A stretch of DNA of 64,000 nt from Aquimarina atlantica (GCF_000626715.1 NZ_AQRA01000005.1:186001-250000), one strand, 5' to 3'; positions 18,245 through 28,259 are shown, counted from the first letter of the stretch. The notes: generated from the letters alone by a model not told the origin. Made by a program: numbers and translations.

Positions 18245-19747
18245 ATGTTGGATACCCAAATTACCCTTAAACCTGACCTCGCGGTTGACTATCTTTTTGA
18301 TGCTCATTCTAAACATGAATACGAAGAATATATACAAAAAGCTGTTCAGTATATTAAAACTTTTTTAGATAATGACTGTTTTTATAGTGGGGAATCTGCA
18401 GAAATGCTTAAGTCTCGTAAAGAAGGAATTTCAGTAAATTCACAAACCAATTTATCTTTGGATCAGGCATTACGTGAGATTAAAGATGTATTTCTTGACC
18501 ATGCGATTTCTTTTCACCATCCTCATTATGTAGCGCATCTTAATTGCCCTGTTTTATTGCCGGCATTGGTAGGGGATTTAATAGCTTCTTCTGTTAACAC
18601 AGCCATCGAAACCTGGGATCAAAGTACGTCTGCTACCTTAATAGAAAAAGAGATGATTCGTTGGATTTGTAATGAAATGAATTTTCCGGCAGAATCAGAT
18701 GGTGTTTTTACCAGTGGAGGAACACAATCTAATTTTAAGGCACTTTTGATGGCACGGGATCATTATGCATTTACCCATTACGGGATCAACCTAAAAGAGA
18801 ATGGGTGGTCTGATGAGGTTAGCAAGTTTCGTGTTTTTTGTTCAAATAAAGCACATTTCAGTATCAAAAAAAATGCAGCTTTATTGGGTATGGGATATGA
18901 TGCTGTGATACCAGTAGAAACAGATGATAAGATGAAAATGAAAGTGGATGCTCTGGTACAGGCTATAGAAAAAGAAAAACAACAAGGCAATATACCAATT
19001 GCTATAGTTGCTACAGCCGGGACAACAGATTTTGGAAGTTTTGATCCTTTGCAAACGATCTCTAAAATTGCAAATGAGTATAATATCTGGTTTCATGTAG
19101 ATGGAGCATACGGAGGATGTTACGTGTTAACCGATACCCATAAACATATGTTTAATGGCGTAGAATATGCCGATTCGATGACTGTTGATTTTCATAAAAC
19201 TTTGTTTCAACCAGTATGCTCTAGTGCTTTCCTGGTTAGAGACACAAAGTATTTTAAATATATTTCTTACTACGCAGATTATCTTAATCCTATAGAAAAC
19301 AGGGATGAAGAACATCCGGATTTGATCGAAAAATCCATTCAAACTACTCGACGATTTGATGCTTTAAAACTATGGTTTACCTTAAAAGTAACCGGTGCTA
19401 AAAATTTGGGAGGGTTTCTGGAGAGAGTACATCATCTAGCCCGCGAAGTGTATTACATCATTAAGGATGATATCTATTTTGAAGTAGCACACAAACCAGA
19501 ATTAAGCACTCTTGTATTTCGATTTAAGATTCCTGGTGTATCTGATGAAAAGATCTTGGATACTGTGAATCTATATATTAAAAACACCCTTTTTAATGCA
19601 GGTAAAGCTTCTGTAGCCAGTACCAAGCTAAATGGTAAAACCTACCTAAAATTTACCTTATTAAATCCAAGAACGACAAAAGAAGATCTGATAGAGGTTG
19701 TTAAAATGATCAAAGAACAAGGGCTAATCTATGCCACAAATAATTAA
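18245..19747 (+). CDS. PLP-dependent group II decarboxylase (lysine decarboxylase, siderophore type)
   Basis: The 500-residue fold-type I enzyme has the PLP lysine in SMTVDFHKTLFQP (His317-Lys318) and the cofactor-binding Asp in WFHVDGAYGG. The substrate-side signature HFHHP-like segment (ISFHHPHYVAHLN) and GVFTSGGTQSNFKA are also typical of glutamate/diaminobutyrate/aromatic-type decarboxylases. Followed by an N-hydroxylase and NIS synthetases, it matches the first step of desferrioxamine/bisucaberin synthesis (DesA/BibA), converting lysine to cadaverine. Diaminobutyrate decarboxylase would be the main alternative. It is the first gene of the operon, just behind the palindrome-containing promoter, with the next gene 9 bases downstream. 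Confidence 0.87.
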   Translation: MLDTQITLKPDLAVDYLFDAHSKHEYEEYIQKAVQYIKTFLDNDCFYSGESAEMLKSRKEGISVNSQTNLSLDQALREIKDVFLDHAISFHHPHYVAHLNCPVLLPALVGDLIASSVNTAIETWDQSTSATLIEKEMIRWICNEMNFPAESDGVFTSGGTQSNFKALLMARDHYAFTHYGINLKENGWSDEVSKFRVFCSNKAHFSIKKNAALLGMGYDAVIPVETDDKMKMKVDALVQAIEKEKQQGNIPIAIVATAGTTDFGSFDPLQTISKIANEYNIWFHVDGAYGGCYVLTDTHKHMFNGVEYADSMTVDFHKTLFQPVCSSAFLVRDTKYFKYISYYADYLNPIENRDEEHPDLIEKSIQTTRRFDALKLWFTLKVTGAKNLGGFLERVHHLAREVYYIIKDDIYFEVAHKPELSTLVFRFKIPGVSDEKILDTVNLYIKNTLFNAGKASVASTKLNGKTYLKFTLLNPRTTKEDLIEVVKMIKEQGLIYATNN

Positions 19748-19756
19748 AATAATACG

Positions 19757-21091
19757 ATGATGAGTGATACTAAAATAATAGATTTTGTAGCGGTAGGTAT
19801 TGGTCCTTTTAATCTGGGGCTAGCTTGTTTAACCGAACCTATTGATGGGCTAGAAGGAGTTTTTTTAGATAAAAGCCCCAAGTTTGACTGGCATCCCGGG
19901 ATGTTACTTCAGGATACAACATTACAGATTCCGTTTATGGCAGACTTGGTAACTCTGGCAGATCCTACCAGTCCATTTAGTTTTTTGAATTACATCAAAA
20001 AACAAGGGCGCATGTATTCTTTCTATATAAAAGAAAATTTCTTACTACTTCGTAATGAATATAATCAATATTGCCAATGGGTAATAGAAAAACTACCTAA
20101 CTTGTTTTTTAATACCGAAGTAACTCATATACAATATAATGAAAAAGAAGAGTACTATGTCGTTACCTCAAAATGTACACAGACCGATGATTTAAAAATA
20201 TACAAAGCAAGAAAGCTGGTTTTAGGTACAGGAACCCAACCTTATGTTCCGGGATGTTGCAGACAATTAGAAGGAAAAGCATTTCACTCTTCATCATATC
20301 TAAAGAGTAAAGCAGTAGTACAATCCAAAAAATCTATTACCATATTAGGTAGCGGGCAAAGTGCAGCAGAGATTTTTTATGACCTATTGCAAGAAATTGA
20401 AACAAAAGAATATCAATTAAACTGGATTACCAGGTCGCCAAGGTTCTTTCCGTTAGAGTATTCTAAATTAACTCTAGAGATGACTTCTCCGGAGTATGTA
20501 GATTATTTCTATAACCTACCACAGCGTAAAAAGGATCATTTAATTCAAAATCAAAAACATCTCTATAAAGGAATTAATCAAGATCTAATTGCAGATATCT
20601 ATGATCTAATCTATACCAAGCAGTTGACTAATGATGTTAAGATATCATTGCGTACCAATTCTGAACTGACTACTGCAACGTATGATGAAAATCACGATAC
20701 TTTTGATCTTGAACTACATCAAATAGAACAAGATAAACGATACCGACACCAAACAGAGGCATTAATATTAGCAACAGGTTATACCTATCAAAAACCAGAA
20801 TTTATAGAAGGGATAGCAGATCGAATTAAGTGGGATGATAAAAACAGATATGATGTACATCGCAATTATAGTATCGATAAGCTAGGTAAGGATATCTACG
20901 TACAAAATGTAGAATTACATACTCATGGGTTCGTAACTCCAGATTTAGGAATGGCATGTTATCGCAATTCTTTCATCATTAAAGAACTAATTGGGAAAGA
21001 GTATTACCCGATAGAAAAACGTATTGCTTTTCAGCAATTTGAAGTGACTCAGGAAGAAGAAATTAGTATGGAGGAACCTGTTTTAAGGTAA
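19757..21091 (+). CDS. Siderophore amine N-monooxygenase (IucD/DesB/BibB-like)
   Basis: A flavin-dependent N-hydroxylase of 444 residues. FAD binding is shown by VGIGPFNLGLA near residues 13-22, NADPH binding by ILGSGQSAAEIFYD near 196-209, and the C-terminal ATGYTY motif lies near 339. FMADLVTLADPTSPFSFLNY is the conserved substrate-loop segment of lysine/ornithine N-hydroxylases. With the decarboxylase upstream it most likely hydroxylates cadaverine to N-hydroxycadaverine. Two adjacent ATGs (19757, 19760) are possible starts. A palindrome separates its stop from the exporter gene. Confidence 0.92.
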   Translation: MMSDTKIIDFVAVGIGPFNLGLACLTEPIDGLEGVFLDKSPKFDWHPGMLLQDTTLQIPFMADLVTLADPTSPFSFLNYIKKQGRMYSFYIKENFLLLRNEYNQYCQWVIEKLPNLFFNTEVTHIQYNEKEEYYVVTSKCTQTDDLKIYKARKLVLGTGTQPYVPGCCRQLEGKAFHSSSYLKSKAVVQSKKSITILGSGQSAAEIFYDLLQEIETKEYQLNWITRSPRFFPLEYSKLTLEMTSPEYVDYFYNLPQRKKDHLIQNQKHLYKGINQDLIADIYDLIYTKQLTNDVKISLRTNSELTTATYDENHDTFDLELHQIEQDKRYRHQTEALILATGYTYQKPEFIEGIADRIKWDDKNRYDVHRNYSIDKLGKDIYVQNVELHTHGFVTPDLGMACYRNSFIIKELIGKEYYPIEKRIAFQQFEVTQEEEISMEEPVLR

Positions 21092-21100
21092 GCCATAATC

Positions 21101-21133
21101 AGACCTCACAAGTCTTTAAGACCTGTGAGGTCT
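21101..21133. repeat. Palindromic REP-like element inside the operon
   Basis: AGACCTCACA (21101-21110) and TGTGAGGTCT (21124-21133) are perfect 10-bp inverted copies with a 13-base loop. Similar ACCTCACA...TGTGAGGT palindromes are, to my recollection, dispersed in flavobacterial genomes. It lies 10 bases after the N-hydroxylase stop and ends 18 bases before the exporter ATG, where a stable hairpin could affect exporter translation or stabilise upstream mRNA. Confidence 0.65.
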
Positions 21134-21151
21134 ATAAATTGTAATCTTACA

Positions 21152-22339
21152 ATGACTCTAAAAAAGATCCTTATTCTTATGACCCTGGTAGCGGTGGTAA
21201 GCGATTATTTGCTACATCCTTTTTACCCACAGTTTTTTGAAGCTCGCTTTGGGGTTACAGATCCCAAATATGTAGGGTATTATTTTGCTGCTATTTGCTT
21301 TATGGTGATGATTGCATTTCCTTTTTGGGCATATATATCCAAAAAAGTAGCTGAGTTAAATATTTTGGTATATACGCAATGTATAGCAGGAATATTAGCA
21401 CTATACTGTTATTGGACAACCTCATATATTGATTTTTGGATCATATCCTTGATTATGGTATTATTTAAAGGAAGTTATCTTTTGGTATACCCCTATATCT
21501 TAAAAATCATTAGCAAAAAAGAACACACAAGCACGATAGGTGTACTCTCTGTTGTTGTACATCTAGGAGGAATTTTAGGAGCAGTGATTGGTGGGTTAAC
21601 GGTAGATCTTGTTGATGCCAGTTATATTTTTCTGGCGATGGCCGCTGGAGATTTTATACAAATGGGAATAAGCATGTATGTACTGCGTAGCAAAAAATAT
21701 GATACAAATAAAATTATTGAAACTCAATCGACTCTTGATGCTAAGGATAAAATTATTCCCCAAGGTTTTATCCTTAAGATTGGGTTAGTAACAATGATCT
21801 TATATTTTAGTGATTTTCTAATCCGCCCTTTTTTCTCGTTATACTGGGAAAGCCTTTCTGACTATGATGGTAAATTAATTTCTGGAAGCATATATGCGAT
21901 ACCTGGTTTTGTGGCATTAATTGCGCTGTGGATCAATACAAAGTATAGTCCGAAAAATAAAAATAAAGGTATCATATCGGCATTATTTCTGGGAATGATT
22001 GGACTCATACTTCAAGGACTTCCTGTTGAGACCATTGTGATCGTGGGAAGGATCATTTATGGTTGGGCGATTTTTCAGGGAGTGGTACGTTTTGATGTAT
22101 TACTGTTTGAGTTTAGTTCACCAAACTCTTATGCTATCGATTACAGTAAGGTCCATTTTTTTCAAAATCTGGGAGTATTACTAGCTTCTTTTTCGATAGG
22201 GATTGTGGTAGATCAACACGGGTTACAAATTCCATTTACAGTAGCATTAGCAGGTTTTTCTGTTGCACTGGTAATGTACTATTTCATGTTTATCAGAACA
22301 ACATTTAGAGCACGAACAAAGAATCTAGCAAAAACATAA
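21152..22339 (+). CDS. MFS transporter, probable siderophore exporter
   Basis: A 395-residue polytopic membrane protein with about 12 hydrophobic segments, beginning MTLKKILILMTLVAVVSDYL. The central loop (IETQSTLDAKDKI) divides it into two six-helix halves, as in the major facilitator superfamily. I placed the start at ATG 21152 rather than GTG 21125, which lies inside the palindrome and would add nine residues of no use to a membrane protein. Its position between the N-hydroxylase and the NIS synthetase genes points to siderophore export; import of the ferri-siderophore across the inner membrane is the alternative. Confidence 0.82.
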   Translation: MTLKKILILMTLVAVVSDYLLHPFYPQFFEARFGVTDPKYVGYYFAAICFMVMIAFPFWAYISKKVAELNILVYTQCIAGILALYCYWTTSYIDFWIISLIMVLFKGSYLLVYPYILKIISKKEHTSTIGVLSVVVHLGGILGAVIGGLTVDLVDASYIFLAMAAGDFIQMGISMYVLRSKKYDTNKIIETQSTLDAKDKIIPQGFILKIGLVTMILYFSDFLIRPFFSLYWESLSDYDGKLISGSIYAIPGFVALIALWINTKYSPKNKNKGIISALFLGMIGLILQGLPVETIVIVGRIIYGWAIFQGVVRFDVLLFEFSSPNSYAIDYSKVHFFQNLGVLLASFSIGIVVDQHGLQIPFTVALAGFSVALVMYYFMFIRTTFRARTKNLAKT

Positions 22340-22348
22340 AGATTTTAT

Positions 22349-24808
22349 ATGTCAATACAAGAACATACAGGATTAGTAACATCTGCAAAAGAAGGATATG
22401 AGTTCTCGTCATCATATAAGAACTTTGGTGATATTCATATACGGCATTTTGATGTTGAAACAGACAGTATTGTATTACACGATTGGGTAAATCGGGATTA
22501 TGCGTTATTCTGGGGGATGCAACAAAGTTCGGTTGAGAAGGTAAAAGCAGAATATGCCAAATTAATACGACCAGATCATTACGATATTTTTGTTGGTGTA
22601 TATAGAGATCAACCTGTTTTTGTACTAGAACGGTACCATCCACAACAAGATCTTATCGGGAAGCATTACCCAGCCCAGAGCAATGACTGTGGGATTCATA
22701 TTATAGTAGCACCACCATCCGAGGGTAAAATTGAAAACTTTACATGGTATATGTTTGATACAATCATGAATTTTGTTTTTCAGAATAAAAAAGTAGATCG
22801 AATTATAGTAGAACCCGATATACGAAATAAAAAGATGTTTTCGATTTGCCAACGTGTAGGATTTCAACTAGATACTATTGTTGAGCTTCCGCATAAAACC
22901 GCACAACTCGCTTTCTTAACAAGACAAAAACATAACCAACTTAAATTATTTCCACAAATTCATAAAAGAAGTGCAATGAATACGTTAGACAACGCCGTTT
23001 CGCCCCAACAATCTATATCCCATATACAACCAGAATTATGGGTTAAAGTAAATACTTTACTAATCAAAAAAGCAATATGCGAATTTAGCCATGAGTTACT
23101 TATTCAACCCAAAGTAGTAGAGAAATTGGGAGATGGTTGGAGTATGTATACTTTGGAAGCCGATAACCCCGAGATTCGATATGAATTTAGAGGAAAACAG
23201 TTGGCTTTACATCATTTATGGATTAGCGAAGTTTCTATTCAGAAATATGAATCCGAAAAATCGGTAAGGTTAGATGCTATTTTATTTATCAAAGAATTTA
23301 GAGAAAAATTAGGAATTGATACTACTGCAATGCCTGTATATCTCGAAGAAATTACCAGCACTCTGTACGGAAGCGCTTTTAAACATGTGAAAAAAAATCC
23401 TTTGGCTATAGATTTGGTCTCTGCAGATTTTCAAACTATTGAACAGTCAATGATGGAGGGACATCCTGGTTTTGTAGCTAATAATGGCCGAATAGGGTTT
23501 GATAGTAGCGACTATAGATCATATGCTCCCGAAGCAGGAAATTCTTTTTGTCTCATATGGTTAGCAGGTCATAAGAGTAGTGCCGTATATGCTGCAATAG
23601 AGGATTTACCATACGAAACCTTAATTCAACAAGAATTAGATACAGATACTATTTTATCATTTAATACCATAATAAAGAATAAAGGTTTTGATCCGGATGA
23701 GTATTACTTTATTCCTATGCATCCCTGGCAATGGTTTAATAAATTGGCCAATATATTCTCTCCAGAGATTGCCAAAGGAAACCTAATATGTTTGGGTTAT
23801 GGCCCAGATCAATACCTGGCACAACAATCGATACGTACATTATTTAATGTTTCGAATCCCCATAAAATGTATACCAAAACGGCCCTGTCTATCTTAAATA
23901 TGGGATTTATGAGAGGATTACCTTTATATTATTTGGGGACAGCTCCAAAAATGGCAGTTTGGTTAGAAGAATTACTATATAATGATGCTTACATTAAAGA
24001 AACGGGGTTTAAAATGCTGGGAGAGATAGGTTCTGTTAGTTATGTAAATCCATATTTCAAGGAGTTTGGACCACATAATGACTATAATAAAATGTTGGCC
24101 TCATTATGGCGAGAAAGCCCTATGGGTATGATCGATGATGGGCAAAAACCAATGACCATGGCTGCTTTTCTACATATTGATCAAACCGGAGAAGCATTAC
24201 TACCCAAAATTATTGCTGCTTCAGAATTATCTATATCAGAATGGTTACAAAATTATTTTAAGGCATATCTAAGTCCGCTAATACACTGTTTTTATCATTT
24301 TGATTTGGTGTTTATGCCTCACGGCGAAAATATCATCATGGTATTAGAAAATAATATACCGGTAAAAATATTAATGAAAGATATTACCGAAGAAGCCTGT
24401 ATTCTTAGTCCAGAGGTTAAATTGCCCGAGCACTTGAAACGTATGTATGCTCCTGTTCCCGAGGATGTGAAATTACTATCAATCTTTACAGATATTTTTG
24501 ATGGTTTTTTTAGATTTATGTCTCATATTCTGGTTGAACATGCTGGGTATTCTGAAGAGAGTTTCTGGGAATTAGTTGCAGAAAATATACAGCAATATCA
24601 AGAACGTTACCCAGAAAAAGCAGCCAAATTTAAACAATACGATCTTTTTGCACCAGAATTTCATTTGTCGTGTCTTAACAGACTACAATTAAACAATAAT
24701 AAACAGATGATTGACCTGGATGATCCTGTTGCATTACTTCAGTTTGCAGGGCGATTACAAAACCCTATTACCGCTTTTAAGAAAGAAAAACCCAGCTCTT
24801 TAGTATAA
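22349..24808 (+). CDS. Fused N-acyltransferase-NIS siderophore synthetase (BibC/DesC-DesD-like)
   Basis: Residues about 27-195 are a GNAT acyltransferase of the RhbD/AlcB type (DIHIRHFDVETDSIVLHDWV, WGMQQSS, RIIVEPDIRNKKMF, VELPHKTAQLAFL). Residues about 225-800 are an IucA/IucC synthetase with EGHPGFVANNGRIGFD near 370, HPWQWFNKL near 457, QQSIRTLFN, KTALSILNMGFMRGL and PHGENIIMVLENN. The first domain would acylate N-hydroxycadaverine, and the second would join hydroxamate units by ATP-dependent amide formation. The same domain order is known for bisucaberin synthetase in Aliivibrio. The gene immediately downstream pair encodes the same two domains as separate proteins, so this is one half of a duplication. 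Confidence 0.9.
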   Translation: MSIQEHTGLVTSAKEGYEFSSSYKNFGDIHIRHFDVETDSIVLHDWVNRDYALFWGMQQSSVEKVKAEYAKLIRPDHYDIFVGVYRDQPVFVLERYHPQQDLIGKHYPAQSNDCGIHIIVAPPSEGKIENFTWYMFDTIMNFVFQNKKVDRIIVEPDIRNKKMFSICQRVGFQLDTIVELPHKTAQLAFLTRQKHNQLKLFPQIHKRSAMNTLDNAVSPQQSISHIQPELWVKVNTLLIKKAICEFSHELLIQPKVVEKLGDGWSMYTLEADNPEIRYEFRGKQLALHHLWISEVSIQKYESEKSVRLDAILFIKEFREKLGIDTTAMPVYLEEITSTLYGSAFKHVKKNPLAIDLVSADFQTIEQSMMEGHPGFVANNGRIGFDSSDYRSYAPEAGNSFCLIWLAGHKSSAVYAAIEDLPYETLIQQELDTDTILSFNTIIKNKGFDPDEYYFIPMHPWQWFNKLANIFSPEIAKGNLICLGYGPDQYLAQQSIRTLFNVSNPHKMYTKTALSILNMGFMRGLPLYYLGTAPKMAVWLEELLYNDAYIKETGFKMLGEIGSVSYVNPYFKEFGPHNDYNKMLASLWRESPMGMIDDGQKPMTMAAFLHIDQTGEALLPKIIAASELSISEWLQNYFKAYLSPLIHCFYHFDLVFMPHGENIIMVLENNIPVKILMKDITEEACILSPEVKLPEHLKRMYAPVPEDVKLLSIFTDIFDGFFRFMSHILVEHAGYSEESFWELVAENIQQYQERYPEKAAKFKQYDLFAPEFHLSCLNRLQLNNNKQMIDLDDPVALLQFAGRLQNPITAFKKEKPSSLV

Positions 24809-24820
24809 GATCCCTTTTTT

Positions 24821-25444
24821 ATGAATAACGCAGCAACCATAACAACCACAGTTTTTTCTAGAACTATTACAGGGCTCGGAGATATACATCTACGTCTTTT
24901 GGATATAGAAAAAGATATTGAAATTATTCACGATTGGGTTACCAGGCCTTATGCTACTTACTGGGGTATGCAAGAGTATACTTTAGAAGAAGTACGACTT
25001 GCGTATCAGGAAATAGTCGAATCAGGTCATCATAATGCTTTCATAGGTATACTAAATAATCGACCTATCTTTTTAATGGAACGTTACCTTGCTGTAAAAG
25101 ATCCTATTTCGGCATATTATGAAGTACAGGAAGGAGATTGCGGGATGCATATTTTGGTTAGCCCCATCAAAAAAAAGATTCCAAATTTTACCTGGCATAT
25201 ATTTTCTACAATTCTCGAATATCTGTTTAGTGATCCTCAAACCCATCGCATTGTTGTAGAACCAGATGTGAGAAATGAAAAAATTCATGTACTCAATAAA
25301 CGAGCAGGATTTCAATATCATAAAGAAATTGAATTACCTCATAAAACAGCAGCATTGGCTTTTTGTGATAAAAAAGATTACGAGAAAGCGCTCATGCGAG
25401 AAGACAATAAAAATATAGTACATAAAAATAAAATCAATGACTAA
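24821..25444 (+). CDS. Siderophore N-acyltransferase, GNAT fold (stand-alone copy)
   Basis: The 207-residue protein is homologous to the N-terminal domain of the preceding fused enzyme: DIHLRLLDIEKDIEIIHDWV, YWGMQEYTLEEV, GDCGMHILVSPI, RIVVEPDVRNEKIHVLNK and IELPHKTAALAF. It should transfer an acyl group (acetyl, succinyl or longer) from CoA to a hydroxylamine. Its stop overlaps the start of the next gene in ATGACTAA, an 8-base overlap that suggests translational coupling and mirrors the fused arrangement upstream. Divergence from the first copy suggests a different acyl donor. Confidence 0.88.
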   Translation: MNNAATITTTVFSRTITGLGDIHLRLLDIEKDIEIIHDWVTRPYATYWGMQEYTLEEVRLAYQEIVESGHHNAFIGILNNRPIFLMERYLAVKDPISAYYEVQEGDCGMHILVSPIKKKIPNFTWHIFSTILEYLFSDPQTHRIVVEPDVRNEKIHVLNKRAGFQYHKEIELPHKTAALAFCDKKDYEKALMREDNKNIVHKNKIND

Positions 25445-27278
25445 GTTAGATATGGTAACCCAACCAGAAGTTAATCTTGATCATCTAAGACTCGATATTT
25501 GGAAAAAAGTAAATCGAGCCCTTATTAAAAAAGCAATTAGTGAATTTACACACGAATTACTTTTACAACCAAAACCACAGTATCAGGAAAAATATTGGGG
25601 GCATTTTGTTTTGGTTTCAGATATACCGGGAATTACCTATGAGTTTAAAGCCAAAAAGCGAAGTCTTGACCATTGGCATATTGATGAGAACAGCCTTATA
25701 AAAAGACGAAATGGAAACCCGGTTACTGTAGATGCCATACATTTCATTTTAGAATTTAGATATACTTTAGGAATTTCTGATGATATGTTACCTACCTATC
25801 TCGAAGAAATTACCAGTACTTTGTCTGGAGCAGCATATAAATATTATAATAAAAAATGCTCCTCGAAAGAATTGGCACAATGTAGTTTTCAGGTAATAGA
25901 ACACGCAATGACCGAAGGGCACCCTTGTTTTGTAGCTAATAATGGGCGAATAGGTTTTGACGCCGAAGATTATATTAAATATGCTCCCGAAACCGATAAT
26001 TCGTTTCAAATTATATGGTTGGCAGGCCATCGGGATAAAGCTACATTTACTGCGGTAAAAGGTTTTGAATATAAATCACTAATGAGGCGAGAAATAGGAG
26101 TTTCTACTATCGCCAAATTTAATAATGTATTAGAAGATTTAGGGTTGGATATGGAATCTTATGTTTTTATACCTGTTCACCCCTGGCAATGGCATAATAA
26201 GATCATTCACATTTTTGCTGCTGATATCGCAAATATGGATCTCGTGTTTCTGGGGAAAGGAGAAGATCAGTATTCTGCGCAACAATCCATAAGAACGTTA
26301 TATAATAAAACTAATCCCGATAAATTATATACCAAAACAGCATTATCTATTCTAAATATGGGATTTATGCGTGGTCTTTCTCCATATTATATGCAAAGCA
26401 CACCTCATATTACTACCTGGATAACCGAGCTGCTTAAAGATGACAAATACCTTAAAAAAACTGGGTTTACTATGTTGGGTGAAGTTGCTACCGTTGGATT
26501 TAAAAACCTTAATTATGAAGCTTTAGGTAAAACAAATGCTCATAATAAGATGCTTTCTGCTTTATGGAGAGAAGCTCCCGGGTCTAAGGTTAAAGAAGGT
26601 CAGCAGGTAATGACCATGGCTGCTTTTTTGCATGTAGATAATGATAATACTTCGTTATTGGCAGAATTGATACAAGCTTCTCCATTTGATACTGCAACCT
26701 GGTTAAAGAAATATCTACAAAGTTATTTAAGCCCCTTATTGCACTGTTTCTTTGCGTATGAGTTGGTTTTTATGCCGCACGGCGAAAACCTGATTATGGT
26801 AATGGAAAATCATACTCCTGTAAAAGTATTGATGAAAGATATTACTGAAGAAGTAATCGTTTTTAATGCTGAATTAAACCTACCAAAAGAAGTAAAACGC
26901 CTGTATACCGAGACTTCTGATAAAATGAAAATACTTTCAATTTTTACAGATGTGTTTGATTGCTTTTTTAGGTTTATGGGAGATATCATTGAAGAATATT
27001 GTGAGTATCCTGAAGAACTATTCTGGGAGTTGGTTGCCGATTGTATAAACACATATCAACGAAAACACCCTGAATTAGAAGGACAATTCAAGAAATATGA
27101 CCTTTTCACACCAGAATTTGATAGATGTTGCCTCAATAGATTACAATTGAACAACACAAAACAAATGCTGAATCTGGCAGATCCTATAGAGAGTTTACAA
27201 TTAGTAGGAACCCTTAAAAACCCTATTGCAGAGTATCGTAATAATAGAGTAAGGATTCTGGCTATGAGTAATTCATAA
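25437..27278 (+). CDS. Second NIS siderophore synthetase (IucA/IucC family)
   Basis: A 613-residue IucA/IucC-family enzyme with EGHPCFVANNGRIGFD near residue 160, PVHPWQWHNKI near 246, QQSIRTLYN, KTALSILNMGFMRGL, PHGENLIMVMENH and RLQLNNTKQM. It is closely related along its whole length to the synthetase half of the 819-aa protein. It probably catalyses another condensation in the same pathway, such as oligomerisation, macrocyclisation, or joining a differently acylated unit. The start codon lies inside the end of the acyltransferase gene. One synthetase is enough for bisucaberin, so a second implies a mixed or modified product. Confidence 0.9.
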   Translation: MTKLDMVTQPEVNLDHLRLDIWKKVNRALIKKAISEFTHELLLQPKPQYQEKYWGHFVLVSDIPGITYEFKAKKRSLDHWHIDENSLIKRRNGNPVTVDAIHFILEFRYTLGISDDMLPTYLEEITSTLSGAAYKYYNKKCSSKELAQCSFQVIEHAMTEGHPCFVANNGRIGFDAEDYIKYAPETDNSFQIIWLAGHRDKATFTAVKGFEYKSLMRREIGVSTIAKFNNVLEDLGLDMESYVFIPVHPWQWHNKIIHIFAADIANMDLVFLGKGEDQYSAQQSIRTLYNKTNPDKLYTKTALSILNMGFMRGLSPYYMQSTPHITTWITELLKDDKYLKKTGFTMLGEVATVGFKNLNYEALGKTNAHNKMLSALWREAPGSKVKEGQQVMTMAAFLHVDNDNTSLLAELIQASPFDTATWLKKYLQSYLSPLLHCFFAYELVFMPHGENLIMVMENHTPVKVLMKDITEEVIVFNAELNLPKEVKRLYTETSDKMKILSIFTDVFDCFFRFMGDIIEEYCEYPEELFWELVADCINTYQRKHPELEGQFKKYDLFTPEFDRCCLNRLQLNNTKQMLNLADPIESLQLVGTLKNPIAEYRNNRVRILAMSNS

Positions 27279-27314
27279 AAGAAAATCAGTTTAACCTGTT
27301 TATTCTAACAAATC

Positions 27315-28253
27315 ATGAACGAAACAATTCAAATATGGTTAGATAAATTTCAGAGTATTTCTGGAATTGTTATTATAACTCTTGTTGTTATAGAATGGGT
27401 TATTTTATTTATAACCAGAAAAATAGAAAGCCATAAAGAAGGTGTAGTTAATATAGTGTCTTATATATTAGAATCGATTCCATACATTTTTTTGGGTAAG
27501 ATTGTGATTTTAGGAATAATGATGTGGGGGTATGAATATCGTTTATTTACCTTAGGATATGAATGGTATATATGGGTGTTGGCTTATCTTGTATATGATT
27601 TTATGTTTTATGTATTACATTTTATAGGACATAAAGTTAGATTCTTTTGGTGTATCCATGGGGTACATCATACTGCAGAAGAAATGAAGCTAACCGTAGC
27701 AGTACGAGGATCATTTCTTATTTTCCTGCACATGCCGCATACCATATTATGGCTTCCTCTATTAGGATTTGACCCGTTTATGATTTTTATCATTGAGTTA
27801 ATAGCTAATTTGTATGGACTTTATGAACATGTAAGCGAGAAATTAATCGGTAGACAGCCTTGGTTAGAGTGGATTCTTATAACCCCTTCTTTGCATAGAG
27901 TACATCATGCCAAAAATCATAAATACTTAGATACAAACTACGGAGAGACTTTTTCTATTTGGGATAAAATTTTTGGAACCCTACAAGTAGAACTAGAGGA
28001 TGAAAAACCTGTTTATGGATTAATGGGAGACAGTATAAATAGTGAGAGTTTATGGCAAATTCAAATACTATTATGGAAAGAGCTTTGGGCTGATATGAAG
28101 ACTGCAAAAAAATTATCAGACAAATTAAAATACTTGATTATGTATCCCGGTTGGAATCATATTGATGGAGGTAAAAAAGCGAGTGATTATAGATCTGAAG
28201 CCTGGATTCGAGACGAATTAATAAAACGAACACAAAAAGAAGCACAAACGTAA
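27315..28253 (+). CDS. Fatty acid hydroxylase/sterol desaturase-family membrane protein
   Basis: The 312-residue membrane protein has the diiron histidine clusters of the FA-hydroxylase superfamily: HFIGHKVRFFWCIHGVHH (residues about 101-118) and HRVHHAKNHKYLDTNYGETF near 194, ending with the typical SIWDKIFGT. At least four hydrophobic helices precede and separate them. It would oxidise a lipid or acyl chain at the inner membrane. Its position 36 bases after the second synthetase and 6 bases before a membrane acyltransferase suggests it modifies a siderophore acyl tail or its precursor; that role is inferred. Confidence 0.82.
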   Translation: MNETIQIWLDKFQSISGIVIITLVVIEWVILFITRKIESHKEGVVNIVSYILESIPYIFLGKIVILGIMMWGYEYRLFTLGYEWYIWVLAYLVYDFMFYVLHFIGHKVRFFWCIHGVHHTAEEMKLTVAVRGSFLIFLHMPHTILWLPLLGFDPFMIFIIELIANLYGLYEHVSEKLIGRQPWLEWILITPSLHRVHHAKNHKYLDTNYGETFSIWDKIFGTLQVELEDEKPVYGLMGDSINSESLWQIQILLWKELWADMKTAKKLSDKLKYLIMYPGWNHIDGGKKASDYRSEAWIRDELIKRTQKEAQT

Positions 28254-28259
28254 ACACAA

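Noticed and set aside
21125..21151. GTG start for the exporter
   Set aside because: It lies within the right arm of the palindrome and adds nine residues not typical of an MFS N-terminus; ATG 21152 is better.
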